Source of the DNA: NS-12 sp045403215
Lineage (GTDB): Bacteria; Nitrospirota; Nitrospiria; Nitrospirales; NS-4
Assembly: GCA_045403215.1 (NCBI GenBank)
Contig: JAXIOW010000056.1
Coordinates: 1-7,055, forward strand
Length of the DNA stretch: 7,055 bases
Direction: 5' to 3'
Shown: piece after piece, positions 1 to 6,875 of the stretch
How the letters are laid out: every line of letters begins with the position of its first letter
Position numbering within the stretch: the stretch's first letter is position 1
Made by a program: the position numbers and the translations under genes
The notes under the pieces: generated by a model
Database searches by the model: none
Told to the model about the DNA's origin: nothing
The model's input: only the letters and a program-made list of their open reading frames with translations

Positions 1-302
1 TCATCGGCGGGACCGTGGTCAGTCTGACAACCTACCTGGGCAGCCTCGGGCGCAGTTGGCTCGCCGCGTTCGTCACCACGTTTCCGGCCCTCACTGGCAT
101 AACCTTCATCCTGATGTATCTCAACGCCGGGGTGGAGCCCACGGTTCCGTATGCACGCAACCTCCTCTACTTCGTCGTCCCGTGGCTGGCTTACGTGGGA
201 TTCTACATGCTGACGATTGATCGCTTCGGCTTCTGGCTCGCGCTGACTGGCGCAATCGCCCTCTTCATCGCCGTCTCCGCCCTGTCCAAGCTGATCGTAT
301 AG
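1..302 (+). CDS. Small integral membrane protein, DUF3147/GlpM-like, 5' end missing
   Basis: The reading frame is open from position 3 and ends at TAG 300-302, so 99 residues are visible and the true N terminus probably lies before the window. GTG at 15 could be a start, but the codons ahead of it (Ile-Gly-Gly-Thr) continue the same hydrophobic segment and no clear ribosome-binding site precedes it. The protein is almost all membrane: about four hydrophobic segments split by short polar turns (GRSW, EPTVPYAR, IDRFG), ending in SALSKLIV. A glycine-rich first helix, then a segment with a 'TFPALTG' motif, and a total length near 110 residues resemble small DUF3147/GlpM-type inner-membrane proteins, whose function is poorly known. 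This assignment is from memory of the family pattern. The downstream promoter suggests the gene is transcribed separately from pdxJ. Confidence 0.6.
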   Translation, partial: IGGTVVSLTTYLGSLGRSWLAAFVTTFPALTGITFILMYLNAGVEPTVPYARNLLYFVVPWLAYVGFYMLTIDRFGFWLALTGAIALFIAVSALSKLIV

Positions 303-315
303 CCAAGAGGTCAGC

Positions 316-344
316 TTGCGACCCCCTCCCTGATTTGCCATAAT
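316..344 (+). promoter_or_regulatory. Candidate sigma70-type promoter with extended -10, upstream of pdxJ
   Basis: A -35-like TTGCGA (316-321) and a -10-like CATAAT (339-344) are separated by exactly 17 bp. The triplet TGC directly before the -10 (336-338) supplies an extended -10 TG. The -10 matches the consensus at 5 of 6 positions and the -35 at 4 of 6. Transcription would start near 351, giving a 5' leader of about 30 nt that just holds the pdxJ ribosome-binding site. This is an AT-rich island in a GC-rich window, lying between the stop of the membrane protein and pdxJ. It is inferred from sequence only. Confidence 0.55.
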
Positions 345-370
345 ACCGCCGGTGAAGAAGCCCTCCGTCG

Positions 371-377
371 AAAGGAG
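371..377 (+). promoter_or_regulatory. Shine-Dalgarno site fixing the GTG start of pdxJ
   Basis: AAAGGAG ends 5 nt before GTG 383. An in-frame TGA lies at 353-355 and no other ATG/GTG/TTG codon occurs between it and 383. GTG 383 is therefore the only start that keeps the conserved N-terminal strand of PdxJ. Confidence 0.8.
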
Positions 378-382
378 CACCC

Positions 383-1096
383 GTGGCTAGGCTGGGCGTC
401 AACGTCGATCACGTGGCGACCCTGCGCCAGGCGCGGGGCGGCAAGGAACCGGACCCCGTCTCCGCCGCCGTGCTGGCGGAACTGGGCGGGGCCGACGGCA
501 TCGTCATCCACCTGCGGGAAGATCGCCGCCACGTCAAGGATCGCGACCTGCGTCTCCTGCTCGAGGTCGTCCAGACCAAGCTGGACCTTGAAATGGCGGC
601 CACGGACGAGATGGTCCGCATCGCCATGGAGGTCAAGCCCCATCTCGTCACCTTCGTGCCGGAACGCCGAGAGGAGCTGACCACCGAAGGGGGCTTGGAC
701 GTCGAGGGCAACCGCCAGCGGATCAAGGACCTGATCACGCTCCTGCACCAGTGCGGGATCGCCGTGAGCCTCTTCATCGACCCCGAGCTCGAACAGATCA
801 AGGCGGCCCGCCGCGTCGAAGCGGATTGCGTCGAGCTGCACACAGGACGGTACGCCAATGCGACAGGGCTCAAGGAGCACGACAGCGAGTTCGAAGCCCT
901 GGCGCAGGCTGCGCGCGCCGCGTACAAGCTGGAGTTCGTCGTCAACGCCGGCCACGGCCTCAACTACCGGAACGTGCGGCGCCTGCGCACCATCCCCGAA
1001 ATCGTCGAGTACAACATCGGCCACAGCATCATCGCCCACGCCGTCTCGGTCGGCCTCGAGCGGGCGGTGCGGGAGATGAAAGACCTCCTGAGGTAG
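383..1096 (+). CDS. pdxJ: Pyridoxine 5'-phosphate synthase PdxJ
   Basis: PdxJ makes pyridoxine 5'-phosphate in the cytoplasm by condensing 1-deoxy-D-xylulose 5-phosphate with 3-amino-2-oxopropyl phosphate, the last ring-forming step of the DXP-dependent vitamin B6 pathway. The 237-residue product has the usual family length and is a single TIM barrel. Visible signatures are LGVNVDHVATLRQARGG (residues 4-20), HLREDRRH (43-50), LDLEMA (68-72 region), TTEGGLDV (100-107), the IDPE loop (132-135), ELHTG (151-155), NAGHGLNY (188-195) and NIGH (211-214). By alignment from memory with the E. coli enzyme, the catalytic residues correspond to His43, Glu70 and His191, all present. The GTG start is fixed by a strong ribosome-binding site and an upstream in-frame stop. 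The gene has its own candidate promoter and is followed by an unusually long, structured spacer rather than a closely packed gene. Identification is secure. Confidence 0.97.
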   Translation: MARLGVNVDHVATLRQARGGKEPDPVSAAVLAELGGADGIVIHLREDRRHVKDRDLRLLLEVVQTKLDLEMAATDEMVRIAMEVKPHLVTFVPERREELTTEGGLDVEGNRQRIKDLITLLHQCGIAVSLFIDPELEQIKAARRVEADCVELHTGRYANATGLKEHDSEFEALAQAARAAYKLEFVVNAGHGLNYRNVRRLRTIPEIVEYNIGHSIIAHAVSVGLERAVREMKDLLR

Positions 1097-1280
1097 CCCG
1101 GAATATCCATGACGGTTCGTGACGAAATCGCGCAGACGCCAAGCGAAACAGGCGCTTGGAGGCGCGAGGGAGGGAGGCGTACTTGAAACAGTACGGTGAC
1201 CGACTGAGCGGCGAGGCCGCCTGTTGCAGCGGCGTATCAGCGATTGCAGTAGAAGCGTTCATGGGTAATCCGGGCTAAAC
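1097..1280. other. Structured non-coding spacer between pdxJ and nnr, possible dispersed repeat or small RNA
   Basis: No credible gene fits in these 184 bases, although every other junction downstream is 6 bases or an overlap. Three perfect local inverted repeats are visible: CCAAGCG 1139-1145 with CGCTTGG 1153-1159 (7-nt loop); CGTACT 1178-1183 with AGTACG 1190-1195 (6-nt loop); and GCGGC 1208-1212 with GCCGC 1216-1220 (3-nt loop). AACAGGCG at 1147-1154 is also fully complementary to CGCCTGTT at 1218-1225, a long-range pairing that would enclose the GTACT hairpin and compete with the outer two. A purine-rich stretch with the direct repeat GGAGGCG (1158-1164 and 1173-1179) lies between, and TTGCAG occurs at 1224-1229 and 1244-1249. 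No hairpin is followed by a T-run, so none looks like an intrinsic terminator. It could be a dispersed intergenic repeat, an mRNA processing or stabilising element, a small RNA, or the leader of nnr. Confidence 0.45.
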
Positions 1281-2852
1281 ATGGAACTCGTCACCGCCGC
1301 GGAGATGCGCGAGCTGGACCGCGCCGCCATCGAGACGCGGAACATTCCGAGCCTCCGTCTCATGGAAAATGCCGGGAAGGCGGTGGTCCAGGAGATGGAA
1401 CAGTTCTTCGGCCCGCTGCGCGGCAAGGCCGTCACCATCGTCGCCGGCAAGGGGCGGAACGGCGGAGACGGCTTCGTGACGGCGCGGCTCCTCCGGCAGC
1501 GGCGCTGCCAGGCGCGCGTGGTCCTGCTAGCCGCCCTGCCCGCCTTGAAAGGCGATGCCGCCGCCAATCTGAAAAAGTTTCAGCGAGCCGGCGGACGCTG
1601 TCTCGCGGTGGAAACCACTGCCCAGCTTGCACCGATCCTGAGCCCTCTCCTTCAGGACAGCGATCTGGTTGTGGATGCCGTCTTCGGGACCGGCTTGAGC
1701 GCTCCCGTGCAAGGGCTGCCGGCTGCCGCGATCACGCTGATGAACGCCTCGCGGAAACCGATCGTCGCCATCGATCTCCCCTCCGGGCTCGACGGGGATA
1801 CCGGCGCCGTCCTGGGAGCCGCCGTCACGGCCACGCTCACGGTAACGTTGGCCCGCCCCAAGCGCGGGCTCTATCTGGGCGCCGGCCCCGATCATGCCGG
1901 TGCCATCCGCGTGGCGGACATCGGCATCCCGCCCGACATCATCGCGGCGGCGAAGATCCCCGTGACGTTGCTCGAGGCGTCGGACATCCGCGCTCGGCTT
2001 CCGCTCCGGCGTCGCACGGCCCACAAGGGGACGTTCGGGCACGCCGGGATCATCGCCGGATCTCCCGGCAAGACCGGGGCGGCCGCGATGGCTGCGCAGG
2101 CCGCGCTCCGGATCGGCGCGGGTCTCGTCACGGTCGCGGCCCCGCGCAGCGTGTCTGACGTGCTCGAGGCCAAGCTGCTGGAGGCCATGGCCTATCCCGT
2201 CCCGGAGACCGAGGCCCGCACCCTGTCCAAGCAGGCATTGGAACCCTTGCTCGCGTTTGCCGAAACCAAGACGGCGCTGGCCATCGGGCCGGGGATCGGC
2301 ACGCATCCCGACACCCAGGCGCTGGTGCACAATCTGATCGTGTCGGTGAACCGGCCGACGGTCCTCGACGCCGACGGCATCAACGCCTTCGCCGGCCACA
2401 AGGAGATGCTCGGTCAGGCGCGCGGCCCGCTAGTGCTGACGCCCCATCCAGGAGAAATGGCGCGCCTGCTCGGCATCACCGCGGCGGACGTGCAACGGGA
2501 CCGGCTCGGCGTCACGTCGCGCCTGGCGCGCGAGCAGAACGTCTGCGTGGTCCTCAAGGGCGCGGGGACCGTCGTGGCGGGAGCGGATGGCCGGCTGGCC
2601 GTCAATCCGACCGGCAATCCCGGCATGGCGACGGGAGGGACCGGCGACGTACTGACCGGCATCATCATTGGTTTGCTGGCGCAAGGGTTGACTCCGTGGG
2701 ACGCGGCCTGCGCGGGCGTCTATCTGCACGGATTGGCGGGCGACTTTGCTGCCGCGGAGATGGGCGAGATGGGGCTGCTTGCCGGAGACGTCATCTGCGC
2801 GATTCCTCTCGCCATCCGCTGCATCCTGGAAGACAACTCGCCAGTTCGATGA
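1281..2852 (+). CDS. nnr: Bifunctional NAD(P)H-hydrate epimerase / ADP-dependent NAD(P)H-hydrate dehydratase
   Basis: This is a metabolite-repair enzyme. NAD(P)H hydrates form by spontaneous or GAPDH-catalysed hydration; the N-terminal domain interconverts their R and S epimers and the C-terminal kinase-like domain dehydrates the S form using ADP. The 523 residues match the fused NnrE-NnrD (YjeF) architecture. The epimerase domain (about 1-225) shows PSLRLMENAG (23-32), GKGRNGGDG (56-64), DAVFGTGL (132-139) and IDLPSGLDGD (164-173), with the probable catalytic Asp165. The dehydratase domain (about 235-515) shows HKGTFGHAGIIAGSPGKTGA (248-267), IGPGIG (335-340), DADGIN (363-368), LTPHPGE (386-392), and NPTGNPGMATGGTGD (442-456), ending in the probable catalytic Asp456. 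The glycine loop has Arg59 where GKGNNGGDG is common, which looks like a tolerated variant. Only a weak ribosome-binding site precedes ATG 1281, but the start fits the family N terminus. Its stop overlaps the tsaE start. Confidence 0.95.
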   Translation: MELVTAAEMRELDRAAIETRNIPSLRLMENAGKAVVQEMEQFFGPLRGKAVTIVAGKGRNGGDGFVTARLLRQRRCQARVVLLAALPALKGDAAANLKKFQRAGGRCLAVETTAQLAPILSPLLQDSDLVVDAVFGTGLSAPVQGLPAAAITLMNASRKPIVAIDLPSGLDGDTGAVLGAAVTATLTVTLARPKRGLYLGAGPDHAGAIRVADIGIPPDIIAAAKIPVTLLEASDIRARLPLRRRTAHKGTFGHAGIIAGSPGKTGAAAMAAQAALRIGAGLVTVAAPRSVSDVLEAKLLEAMAYPVPETEARTLSKQALEPLLAFAETKTALAIGPGIGTHPDTQALVHNLIVSVNRPTVLDADGINAFAGHKEMLGQARGPLVLTPHPGEMARLLGITAADVQRDRLGVTSRLAREQNVCVVLKGAGTVVAGADGRLAVNPTGNPGMATGGTGDVLTGIIIGLLAQGLTPWDAACAGVYLHGLAGDFAAAEMGEMGLLAGDVICAIPLAIRCILEDNSPVR

Positions 2853-3382
2853 CCACCAACCCCGCACGCTCGACAGACATGGTCGGATCGGCGGCCGCTT
2901 GGGAGACGACCTCAGCAGCGGAGACCCACGCCTTGGGCAAAGTTTTGGGAGAAGCCTGCACCGGATGCGAAGTCATGGCCCTCGTTGGGCCGCTGGGCGC
3001 CGGCAAGACCTGCCTCGTTCGGGGCATCGCGGAGGGGTTGGGCGTGCCGACCGAGCTCGTCGCCAGCCCGACGTTCGTGTTGATTCACGAATACACCGGC
3101 CGGCTGCCGCTGTACCACGCCGACCTCTATCGCCTGGAGGAACGGGACGCGGTAAACAGTCTGGGCCTGGAGGAATACACGGAATCGCCGGGGGTCACCG
3201 TGATCGAATGGGCCGATAAGGCCCCTGGCGTGCTCCCGCGGGATCACCTATGGATCACCCTGGACCATCTGGGCGGGGATCATCGACGCGTGGCGCTCCA
3301 TCCCCGAGGCACGCGATCGACGGAGTTGGTCGCGCGGGCCCTCGCGCACCGCGCCGAACAGCCGCGGACGGGAAGCGTATGA
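2849..3382 (+). CDS. tsaE: tRNA t6A biosynthesis ATPase TsaE
   Basis: TsaE is the small ATPase that works with TsaB and TsaD, using the threonylcarbamoyl-AMP made by TsaC, to build N6-threonylcarbamoyladenosine at position 37 of ANN-decoding tRNAs. The 177-residue product is slightly long for the family because of a polar N-terminal extension of about 20 residues. Visible signatures are the P-loop GPLGAGKT (47-54), SPTF (73-76), HADLYR (90-95) and IEWADK (119-124), the usual TsaE order. ATG 2849 is chosen because it forms a 4-base ATGA overlap with the nnr stop (2850-2852), typical of coupled translation. ATG 2879 is an alternative giving 167 residues. A longer frame exists upstream but runs inside nnr and has arginine-rich shadow composition. 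The HIT gene begins on its stop codon through a second ATGA. tsaB and tsaD are not in the window. Confidence 0.93.
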   Translation: MTTNPARSTDMVGSAAAWETTSAAETHALGKVLGEACTGCEVMALVGPLGAGKTCLVRGIAEGLGVPTELVASPTFVLIHEYTGRLPLYHADLYRLEERDAVNSLGLEEYTESPGVTVIEWADKAPGVLPRDHLWITLDHLGGDHRRVALHPRGTRSTELVARALAHRAEQPRTGSV

Positions 3383-3921
3383 AGCAACTGTGGGCGCCCT
3401 GGCGGCTGGCCTTTATCGAGCAGGTCTCGCACGGCTCGGGCTGCATCTTTTGTGAGAAGCCCGCCCTCCATCAAGACGGGAAGACATTTATGCTCTGGCG
3501 GGGCCGCCACGCCTACGTGCTGATGAACATCTACCCGTACAACAACGGCCACCTGCTGATCGCGCCCTACCGGCACATCGGAGCCCTCGAGGACCTTCCC
3601 GACACAATCTTGCTGGATATGCTGCGTCTGGTGCAGCGCTCGATCAAGGCCGTCCGGAAGGCCTATGCCCCCGAAGGGTTCAATATCGGCGTGAACCAGG
3701 GAAAGGTCGCAGGGGCCGGGATCGAGCACCATATCCACCTGCACGTCGTGCCGCGGTGGAGCGCGGACACGAACTTCATGCCGCTCCTCGGAGAGACCCG
3801 CGTCCTGCCGCAACACCTGAAAGCCTCCCACGCGCGCCTGAAGGCGGCGTTCGGCTCAGACCGCTCGTCGTCGGCCGGTCCGAGGCGGGCGCGGACGACA
3901 CGCCGCTCCCGGCAGAGATGA
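3379..3921 (+). CDS. HIT-family hydrolase, Ap4A phosphorylase-like
   Basis: This is a histidine-triad nucleotide-binding protein, 180 residues. The triad motif HIHLHVV is at 118-124 (His118, His120, His122; the middle of the triad normally carries the nucleotidyl intermediate). An N-terminal LWAPWR (4-9) and CIFC (22-25, a possible zinc pair Cys22/Cys25) are followed by VLMNIYPYNNGHLLIAPYRH (47-66) and GFNIGVNQGKVAGAGIEHH (100-118). This order and length resemble the mycobacterial-type Ap4A phosphorylases more than short HINT proteins, so the likely substrates are diadenosine polyphosphates; substrate cannot be proven from sequence. ATG 3379 overlaps the tsaE stop by ATGA. The last 20 or so residues (after Gly159) are rich in Arg and Ser and look disordered, outside the conserved fold. 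Confidence 0.9.
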   Translation: MKQLWAPWRLAFIEQVSHGSGCIFCEKPALHQDGKTFMLWRGRHAYVLMNIYPYNNGHLLIAPYRHIGALEDLPDTILLDMLRLVQRSIKAVRKAYAPEGFNIGVNQGKVAGAGIEHHIHLHVVPRWSADTNFMPLLGETRVLPQHLKASHARLKAAFGSDRSSSAGPRRARTTRRSRQR

Positions 3922-3927
3922 CCGCCG

Positions 3928-4266
3928 ATGATCCGCCTGATCCTCGTCGTCGTCCTCATCGCGCTGTCGATCACCTTTTTCTTCCAGAACCGCCAGGAAG
4001 AAGCGGTGCTGCACTACTTCGGCGCGACCACGCTGCCGACGCCCATCTATAAACCGATCCTGAGCGCGTTCGGCACCGGCCTTTTGATCATGGGACTCCT
4101 CCTGTTCCCCGCCTGGATCAAGCTGCGCATGGAGCTGCGACGAACCCGCACCGCCCTCCACCTCGCGGAGGAGGAACTGGACCGGCTTCGCGCCGCGCAG
4201 GGGATCCCGGTCGCTCGCACGCCGGTGCCGGTGCGCGAGAATGCCGAGGATGAGGATGCTCCCTGA
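3928..4266 (+). CDS. LapA-like (DUF1049) inner-membrane protein
   Basis: The 112-residue product has a membrane segment at about residues 2-19, the polar stretch QNRQEEAVLHYFG (20-32), a second membrane segment at about 42-63, then a charged heptad-like helix (64-91) likely to form a cytoplasmic coiled coil, and an acidic tail (ENAEDED). Two helices with the 'FFxQN' junction and a C-terminal coiled coil are the pattern of the lipopolysaccharide assembly protein A domain. In E. coli, LapA acts with LapB in envelope and LPS homeostasis; no lapB lies nearby, so the role here is open. The gene starts 6 bases after the HIT stop with only a weak ribosome-binding site, suggesting translation by reinitiation. 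Its 3' end overlaps the start of mutS. Confidence 0.8.
   Translation: MIRLILVVVLIALSITFFFQNRQEEAVLHYFGATTLPTPIYKPILSAFGTGLLIMGLLLFPAWIKLRMELRRTRTALHLAEEELDRLRAAQGIPVARTPVPVRENAEDEDAP
4246..4249 (+). promoter_or_regulatory. Ribosome-binding site choosing the mutS start
   Basis: GAGG lies 6 nt before ATG 4256. Three in-frame ATG codons cluster here (4241, 4250, 4256). Only 4256 has a purine-rich site at ordinary spacing, while 4250 is directly abutted by the same GAGG and 4241 has only a short GAGA next to it. The site sits inside the LapA-like coding sequence. Confidence 0.5.
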
Positions 4267-6871
4267 TCTCACGCCGCTCATGCGGCAATACCGCCAGATC
4301 AAACAGCGGCACCCGGATGCCCTCCTGTTCTTCCGAGTCGGCGATTTCTACGAGATGTTCTACGAGGACGCGATCGAGGGCTCGCGCCTGCTCGAGATCG
4401 CGCTGACCTCGCGCGACAAGCACAAGGCCGACCAAGTGCCTTTGTGCGGCGTCCCCTACCACGCCGCCACAGCCTACATCGCCAAGCTCCTGAAGGCCGG
4501 CCGCTCGGTGGCCGTCTGCGATCAGGTCGAAGACCCTGAGACCGCCCAAGGCCTCGTCAGGCGCGAGGTCGTGCGCGTCTACACGCCGGGCACGCTGATC
4601 GAGCCGGACCTGCTGGCCGCCGGCGAGCCGAACTACCTGGCGGCGATCGCGCCTGGCCCCACCGGAGCCGGGCTCGCCTGGCTGGATCTGTCCACAGCGG
4701 AGTTCCGGATGCTGGAACTCGGAGCCCCCTGGGCGGACGCGGCCCGCGACGAACTGCTCCGGATCGAGCCCCGCGAGATCCTGGTCCCGGACGAAGAGGC
4801 GGACCGGCTCCGCGCCGCCATCGGTCCCAACGCCGCTGCTATCACGCCGGTCCCGGCCGCGACTTTCCATCGCGCGGCGGCGCACACGCTGCTGCTCGAG
4901 CATTTCCGCGTCGCCTCCCTGGCCGGCTTCGGCTGCGACGACAAGTCCCTTGCGGTCTCCGCCGCAGGCGCCCTTTTGCAGTACGTCAAAGCCACCCAAC
5001 CGGGCGCGTCCCTGGCCCACGTGACCAGGATGCAGGTCGCCGCGCAAGGCGACACGATGCTCCTGGATCGGGCAACGCAGCGCAACCTCGAATTGGTCCG
5101 TCGCGCGGTGGACGGCCAGGTGGGCGGATCCCTCCTCAGCGTCCTCGATCGAACCGTTACGCCCCTTGGCGCCCGGCTGCTGCGGGAATGGATCCTCCAC
5201 CCTCTGACGGATCTGGCACAGATTGCGGCGCGCCAAGAGGCCGTCGCCGACCTCCATGGTAACCTCGACCGGCGGAGCCGCCTGCGCACGGCCTTGCGCG
5301 GCGTGTCGGATCTCGAGCGGTTGATGAGCCGGATCGTGTTGGGCGTGGCCAACGCGCGAGACCTCCGCGCGCTCAAAGACTCCATCGCCGCAGTCCCGGC
5401 CATCACCCGGGTGCTGTCCGCCTGCACCGCCCTGCTATTGCGCGAGCAGGCCGAGCCTTGGGACGACCTCGCGCAGCTGGCCGCTAAGATCGAGCAGGCG
5501 ACTCACCCGGAGCCGCCCGCGTCGGTTAAAGAGGGAAGCCTGATCCGCGACGGCTACAGTGCCGACCTCGACGAACTGCGCGCGATCAGCCGGGACGGGA
5601 AAACCTGGATCGCCCAGATCGAGCTGCAGGAACGGCAGCGCACCGGCATCGACTCCCTGAAAGTCCGCTACAACCAGGTGTTCGGTTACTACATCGAGGT
5701 CACGAAGCCCAACCTGCCGCGGGTGCCCGCCCATTACGTCCGCAAGCAGACCCTCGTCAATGCTGAGCGGTTCATCACGCCAGAGCTCAAGGCCCTGGAG
5801 GACAAGGTGCTGGGGGCCGAAGACCGCATTCGCGGCCTGGAATATGAGCTGTTCGACGCCCTGCGACGGGAAGCCGCCGGTTCAGCCCCCCGCGTCCAGG
5901 CTCTCGCGCGCACGCTGGCCCTGGCTGACGCGCTGGCGTCCCTGGCGGAAGTGGCCGCGGAAGGCGGGTACTGCCGTCCCGAGCTGAGGACGGACGACGT
6001 GCTCATCATCAAGGACAGCCGACATCCCGTGCTCGAACGGCAAGACCTCCCCGGCGGGTTCATTCCCAACGACGTGCTGCTCGGCGGGCCGGACCACCGG
6101 CTCCTCATCATCACCGGCCCCAACATGGCCGGCAAGAGCACCTACCTGCGGCAGATCGCGCTCATCGTGCTGATGGCCCAGATGGGCGGGTTCGTGCCGG
6201 CCAAGTCTGCCGTGATCGGACTCGTGGACCGGATCTTCACGCGGATCGGCGCCGTGGACAATCTGGTGGAGGGCCAGAGCACCTTCATGGTGGAAATGAC
6301 CGAGACCGCCAATATCCTTCACCACGCCACGGCGCGGAGCCTGATCATCCTCGACGAGATCGGACGGGGCACCAGCACGTTCGACGGGCTCAGCATCGCG
6401 TGGGCCGTCGCCGAGTATCTGACCGATCGCAACCGGATCGGCGCCCGGACGCTCTTCGCGACCCACTATCACGAGTTGACGGACCTGGCGCGCACCCACG
6501 CGGGCGTGCGGAACTACAATGTGGCGGTCCGGGAACGCGGGGAAGACATTCTCTTCCTGCGGAAGATCGTGGAAGGCGGGGCCGACCGCAGCTACGGCAT
6601 CCATGTGGCCCGCCTGGCGGGTTTGCCGCGGGACGTCGTCACGCGCGCGGAAGAAGTGCTCAAGCGGCTGGAAAGCGGCGCGAGCCAAGACGAGGTCAGT
6701 GACAATGAGCGGGAAGACTTTACTCGCGGATCGCCTGATCCGACCCTGCCGCCTCCCCACCCAATCTTGGAAGAAGTCCGCCAGATGGACCTGTTCGGCA
6801 TGACCCCACTCGAGGCCATGAATAAGCTGGCCGAGATCAAGGAACGGTTGGAGAAAGAAGAGAATCCGTAG
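4256..6871 (+). CDS. mutS: DNA mismatch repair protein MutS
   Basis: MutS recognises base mismatches and small loops and, with ATP, recruits MutL to start strand-specific repair. From ATG 4256 the product is 871 residues (876 from ATG 4241), normal for the MutS1 family. The mismatch-binding domain starts with DLTPLMRQY and carries GDFYEMF (residues 29-35), containing the Phe-X-Glu mismatch reader (Phe31, Glu33). The connector, lever and clamp domains follow. The ATPase domain has Walker A GPNMAGKST (621-629), Walker B ILDEIGRGTST (Asp700-Glu701) and FATHYHEL (the His737/His739 region). Near the C terminus, after a polar linker, QMDLF (843-847) matches the beta sliding-clamp binding pattern, followed by the usual short helical end (PLEAMNKLAEIKERL). 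All catalytic motifs are intact. It is the last gene of the operon, overlapping the LapA-like gene by 11 bases and ending 9 bases before a strong hairpin. mutL is not in the window. Confidence 0.97.
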   Translation: MLPDLTPLMRQYRQIKQRHPDALLFFRVGDFYEMFYEDAIEGSRLLEIALTSRDKHKADQVPLCGVPYHAATAYIAKLLKAGRSVAVCDQVEDPETAQGLVRREVVRVYTPGTLIEPDLLAAGEPNYLAAIAPGPTGAGLAWLDLSTAEFRMLELGAPWADAARDELLRIEPREILVPDEEADRLRAAIGPNAAAITPVPAATFHRAAAHTLLLEHFRVASLAGFGCDDKSLAVSAAGALLQYVKATQPGASLAHVTRMQVAAQGDTMLLDRATQRNLELVRRAVDGQVGGSLLSVLDRTVTPLGARLLREWILHPLTDLAQIAARQEAVADLHGNLDRRSRLRTALRGVSDLERLMSRIVLGVANARDLRALKDSIAAVPAITRVLSACTALLLREQAEPWDDLAQLAAKIEQATHPEPPASVKEGSLIRDGYSADLDELRAISRDGKTWIAQIELQERQRTGIDSLKVRYNQVFGYYIEVTKPNLPRVPAHYVRKQTLVNAERFITPELKALEDKVLGAEDRIRGLEYELFDALRREAAGSAPRVQALARTLALADALASLAEVAAEGGYCRPELRTDDVLIIKDSRHPVLERQDLPGGFIPNDVLLGGPDHRLLIITGPNMAGKSTYLRQIALIVLMAQMGGFVPAKSAVIGLVDRIFTRIGAVDNLVEGQSTFMVEMTETANILHHATARSLIILDEIGRGTSTFDGLSIAWAVAEYLTDRNRIGARTLFATHYHELTDLARTHAGVRNYNVAVRERGEDILFLRKIVEGGADRSYGIHVARLAGLPRDVVTRAEEVLKRLESGASQDEVSDNEREDFTRGSPDPTLPPPHPILEEVRQMDLFGMTPLEAMNKLAEIKERLEKEENP

Positions 6872-6875
6872 AAAC

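Noticed and set aside
303..320. Possible terminator for the first gene (CAAG/CTTG inverted repeat)
   Set aside because: The stem is 4 bp with no T-tract, too weak to call.
311..1039. A 242-codon open frame on the minus strand opposite pdxJ
   Set aside because: It lies across a fully convincing PdxJ, its product has no recognisable motif, and long antisense frames are expected opposite GC-rich genes.
1158..1177. Possible G-quadruplex in the purine-rich part of the spacer
   Set aside because: Only two GGG runs are present, the rest being GG pairs, so at most a weak two-layer structure could form.
2696..2848. N-terminal extension of tsaE by 51 codons
   Set aside because: It would overlap the nnr kinase-domain end, is Arg/Gly-rich like a shadow frame, and the ATGA start at 2849 fits TsaE length.
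3250..3378. N-terminal extension of the HIT gene by 43 codons into tsaE
   Set aside because: The residues are low-complexity Arg/Pro/Gly; the MKQLWAPWR start at 3379 matches the family N terminus.
4118..5257. A 379-codon open frame on the minus strand opposite mutS
   Set aside because: The composition (rich in Arg, Gly, Gln, Asp) is that of a GC-rich shadow frame; the + strand has intact LapA-like and MutS motifs throughout.
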